From Oscillospiraceae bacterium (GTDB lineage: Bacteria > Bacillota > Clostridia > Oscillospirales > Ruminococcaceae): a stretch of DNA of 64,000 bases. Below are positions 62,538 to 64,000 of the stretch, piece after piece; within the stretch, counting starts at the first letter, position 1, and each line of letters begins with the position of its first letter. The stretch spans positions 54,079 through 118,078 of the forward strand of contig DQFX01000031.1 in assembly GCA_003531585.1 (NCBI GenBank). The letters are read 5' to 3'. A program made the position numbers and the translations under genes. The notes beneath the pieces were generated by a model. That model had not been told where the DNA came from and did no database searches. It worked only from the letters and a program-made list of their open reading frames with translations.

Positions 62538-63416
62538 ATGGAGCGGACAGAGCTTGAGCGGGACGGGTTCCTCGGGTGTTTTTTCAGTGGGACGCGCCGT
62601 CCTGATATGGCGGTGATACGCGCGGGAGATCTGAATGAAAGCATGGAGCAGGCGTTGGAGAGCAGTCAGTTTCTTATTGACGCGGGATTTACCGTGCTCG
62701 TGCTGTGCCTGTGCCCGGAGGGTCGGCGGAGCGCCGTCCCCGCTGAATACGCCGAGCACGCTGTAAAGTGGCTCCGGGAGCGGCTCGGAGAGAATATCCG
62801 AACTGCGATGACCGGTACTTCCGGGGGCGCGCTGTATACGCTCACCTGCGCATGCTTCATTCCGGAGATAGTCTGCGCGGCGGTGTGCTCGCCGTTCGAT
62901 CACATGATGGAAGGGACGGCGGGACGCAGACCTGCGGGCAGTTCCGTGATATCCCGGGGCGGCGGGGATATGCCGTTCACGCCATGGGACGTCCTGCGGA
63001 AGGGAAGCGCCGGAGCGTTCGTAAAGGGGCTGTTTTCAAAAGGTTACGGGCCGCACCGTATGCCGAGGTACATATTTGACATCAATGGAACAGTTCCGGA
63101 GTCGGCTCTGCCGCTTGAAAAGATGAACTGCGACATACTGATACTGGCGTCTGAAAATGACGACGTACTCCCCGCCGAAGAAGCCGCCCGGCGCATTGAG
63201 GAAGCGATACGCACGCCGGATTACCCGCACCTTGTGGTAACGCGCATTTATGAGCACGGGAGCCACATTCTGGGCTGTACCATCAGCGAGAAGCGCATGA
63301 ATAAGGTCAGCCGCAGCCTTAAAGCCTGGAGGCTCCGGTCAAAGGAGTGCGCAGAGGCGCTGGCGGACAGTCAGCGGCTGATAATCGAGTTTTTCGACAG
63401 GGCAAGTATGATATGA
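62538..63416 (+). CDS. Alpha/beta hydrolase
   Basis: 292 residues, no signal peptide. The nucleophile elbow reads GTSGGA near residue 97 (Gly-Thr-Ser-Gly-Gly), the acid Asp may be in LASENDDVLPAEEA near 205, and the His in YEHGSHILGC near 240. This fits the acyl-CoA thioester hydrolase/BAAT C-terminal type of alpha/beta hydrolase, but the substrate is not known. AAAGGAGGTG precedes ATG 62538; the longer frame to 62484 covers the promoter and is rejected. Monocistronic. Confidence 0.75.
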   Translation: MERTELERDGFLGCFFSGTRRPDMAVIRAGDLNESMEQALESSQFLIDAGFTVLVLCLCPEGRRSAVPAEYAEHAVKWLRERLGENIRTAMTGTSGGALYTLTCACFIPEIVCAAVCSPFDHMMEGTAGRRPAGSSVISRGGGDMPFTPWDVLRKGSAGAFVKGLFSKGYGPHRMPRYIFDINGTVPESALPLEKMNCDILILASENDDVLPAEEAARRIEEAIRTPDYPHLVVTRIYEHGSHILGCTISEKRMNKVSRSLKAWRLRSKECAEALADSQRLIIEFFDRASMI

Positions 63417-63455
63417 ATTAGCCGGAGCGATTCGTGGCGCGCTCCGGCTAATTTC
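63416..63455 (+). terminator. Intrinsic terminator of the hydrolase gene
   Basis: 13-bp perfect stem AATTAGCCGGAGC (63416-63428) / GCTCCGGCTAATT (63441-63453) overlapping the stop; the T-run is short. Confidence 0.8.
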
Positions 63456-63564
63456 GCGCTGCTATGCGGATTGACGGGAGTCCGGATTCATGCCTCCGGA
63501 AGCGCCGGTTAGCCTTGCTTGGCGTACTGCTGAGCCAAGTAAGAGATGGTTAACAAACTTTTTT
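63456..63564 (+). other. Hairpin-rich intergenic segment
   Basis: TCCGGA (63481-63486) / TCCGGA (63495-63500) and CTTGGC (about 63519) / GCCAAG (about 63535) give two more small stems in a GC-rich stretch. No open frame and no tRNA fold recognised. Confidence 0.35.
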
Positions 63565-63579
63565 GAAGTTAGTAACTTC
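63565..63579. promoter_or_regulatory. Palindrome upstream of the Fe-S scaffold promoter
   Basis: GAAGTT-AGT-AACTTC, a perfect 6-3-6 dyad ending 7 bases before the -35 box; candidate operator. Confidence 0.55.
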
Positions 63580-63586
63580 TAACCTA

Positions 63587-63615
63587 TTGCAAAATGACGA
63601 GAAATGTTGTATAAT
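63587..63615 (+). promoter_or_regulatory. SigA-type promoter of the Fe-S scaffold gene
   Basis: TTGCAA 63587-63592, 17-base spacer, TATAAT 63610-63615; GAAAGGAG follows at 63656. Confidence 0.85.
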
Positions 63616-63674
63616 ACAGTTGTATGTCCGGGCAGACTTCTCCGGACAAAATGTTGAAAGGAGTTCAAACAACA

Positions 63675-64000
63675 ATGACTTATTCTCATGAAGTTGAAAA
63701 CATGTGTCCCGTAGCACAGGGCGTTGCACACGGCGCTGCGCCTATCCCCGAAGAAGCAAAGTGGGTAAAGGCTAAGGAGATCACCGACATCAACGGCTTC
63801 ACACACGGTATCGGCTGGTGCGCACCCCAGCAGGGTACCTGCAAGCTGTCCCTCAACGTAAAGGGCGGCGTTATCCAGGAGGCTCTCGTTGAGACCATCG
63901 GCTGCTCCGGTATGACTCACTCTGCTGCTATGGCAGCTGAGATCCTCCCCGGCAGAACCATTCTTGAGGCTCTCAACACCGACCTCGTTTGCGACGCTAT
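63675..64000 (+). CDS. NifU/IscU-like Fe-S cluster scaffold protein (partial)
   Basis: The first 108 codons are in the window; the gene runs off the right end. It begins MTYSHEVENMCPVAQGVAHG and continues with GWCAPQQGTCKLSLNVKGG and VETIGCSGMTHSAAMAAEIL, the clostridial iron-sulfur cluster assembly scaffold family related to the NifU N-terminal domain. Cys residues at about 11, 49, 55 and 76 are candidates for cluster ligands. GAAAGGAG lies about 11 bases before ATG 63675. In relatives it is followed by a GGGtGRT-type protein, which cannot be checked here. Confidence 0.88.
   Translation, partial: MTYSHEVENMCPVAQGVAHGAAPIPEEAKWVKAKEITDINGFTHGIGWCAPQQGTCKLSLNVKGGVIQEALVETIGCSGMTHSAAMAAEILPGRTILEALNTDLVCDA

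Noticed and set aside
63416..63560. Possible tRNA or small RNA gene
   Set aside because: Stems are present but no cloverleaf, no CCA or T-loop; the first stem is better read as a terminator and the others are too weak.

Overview
The window is a dense, GC-rich (clearly above 50 percent G+C), gene-packed stretch of the chromosome of a spore-forming Firmicute, most likely a gut-type member of class Clostridia (Oscillospiraceae/Ruminococcus-like). Pointers are spoVG and the micro-gene spoVM, a PASTA kinase beside rsgA and thiN, remA, Asp23, argR-recN, DUF3793 with a short-chain flavodoxin, and a NifU-like scaffold of the clostridial type. No rRNA, tRNA, CRISPR array, insertion sequence or prophage was seen. 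The DNA is ordinary core chromosome with a few accessory islands.

Layout. 1-6.7 kb (+): ddl, DUF1934, argS, a YfhO membrane protein and a Nudix hydrolase, facing spoVG on the minus strand. 7.0-18.8 kb (+): a long collinear run of murC, tgt, remA, gmk, priA, two tandem deformylases, fmt, yugP, rsmB, rlmN and a PP2C phosphatase. 18.8-22.8 kb (+): PASTA Ser/Thr kinase, rsgA, thiN. 22.8-26.2 kb (-): a three-gene cassette of VTC-type polyphosphate polymerase, DUF4956 membrane protein and Cthe_2159-like beta-helix lipoprotein. 26.3-27.4 kb (-): queA. 27.5-32.1 kb (+): a lysine-riboswitch operon of asd, dapA, dapB, a free-standing aspartokinase-type ACT protein and an MscS channel. 32.2-44.0 kb (+): asp23, nusB, xseA, xseB, ispA, PAP2-like, dxs, tlyA, nadK, an AlkZ-related gene, argR, recN, a small membrane protein and a PepV-like dipeptidase. 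44.0-44.3 kb (-): spoVM and a 58-residue membrane protein. 44.5 kb (+): a LacI regulator. 45.6-53.5 kb (-): two tandem sigma-70 genes, dnaG, dgt, yigZ, rpmE and a phosphohexomutase. 53.7-57.6 kb (+): DUF3793-flavodoxin behind a structured leader, then a P-type ATPase. 57.6-62.3 kb (-): a TetR regulator with a nested operator, then a five-gene operon (PHP phosphatase, malic enzyme, TSCPD protein, metF, MetH-activation-domain protein). 62.5-64.0 kb (+): an alpha/beta hydrolase and the start of an Fe-S scaffold gene.

Function. The core genes cover peptidoglycan precursors (ddl, murC, the lysine/DAP branch), translation initiation and tRNA/rRNA modification (def, fmt, rsmB, rlmN, tgt, queA, argS), replication and transcription (priA, dnaG, rpoD) and isoprenoid synthesis (dxs, ispA). 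The most interesting parts are the VTC-DUF4956-beta-helix cassette, the lysine operon ending in a kinase-less ACT protein and a mechanosensitive channel, the tandem sigma and deformylase duplications, and the two-copy dyad/hairpin leader in front of DUF3793-flavodoxin.
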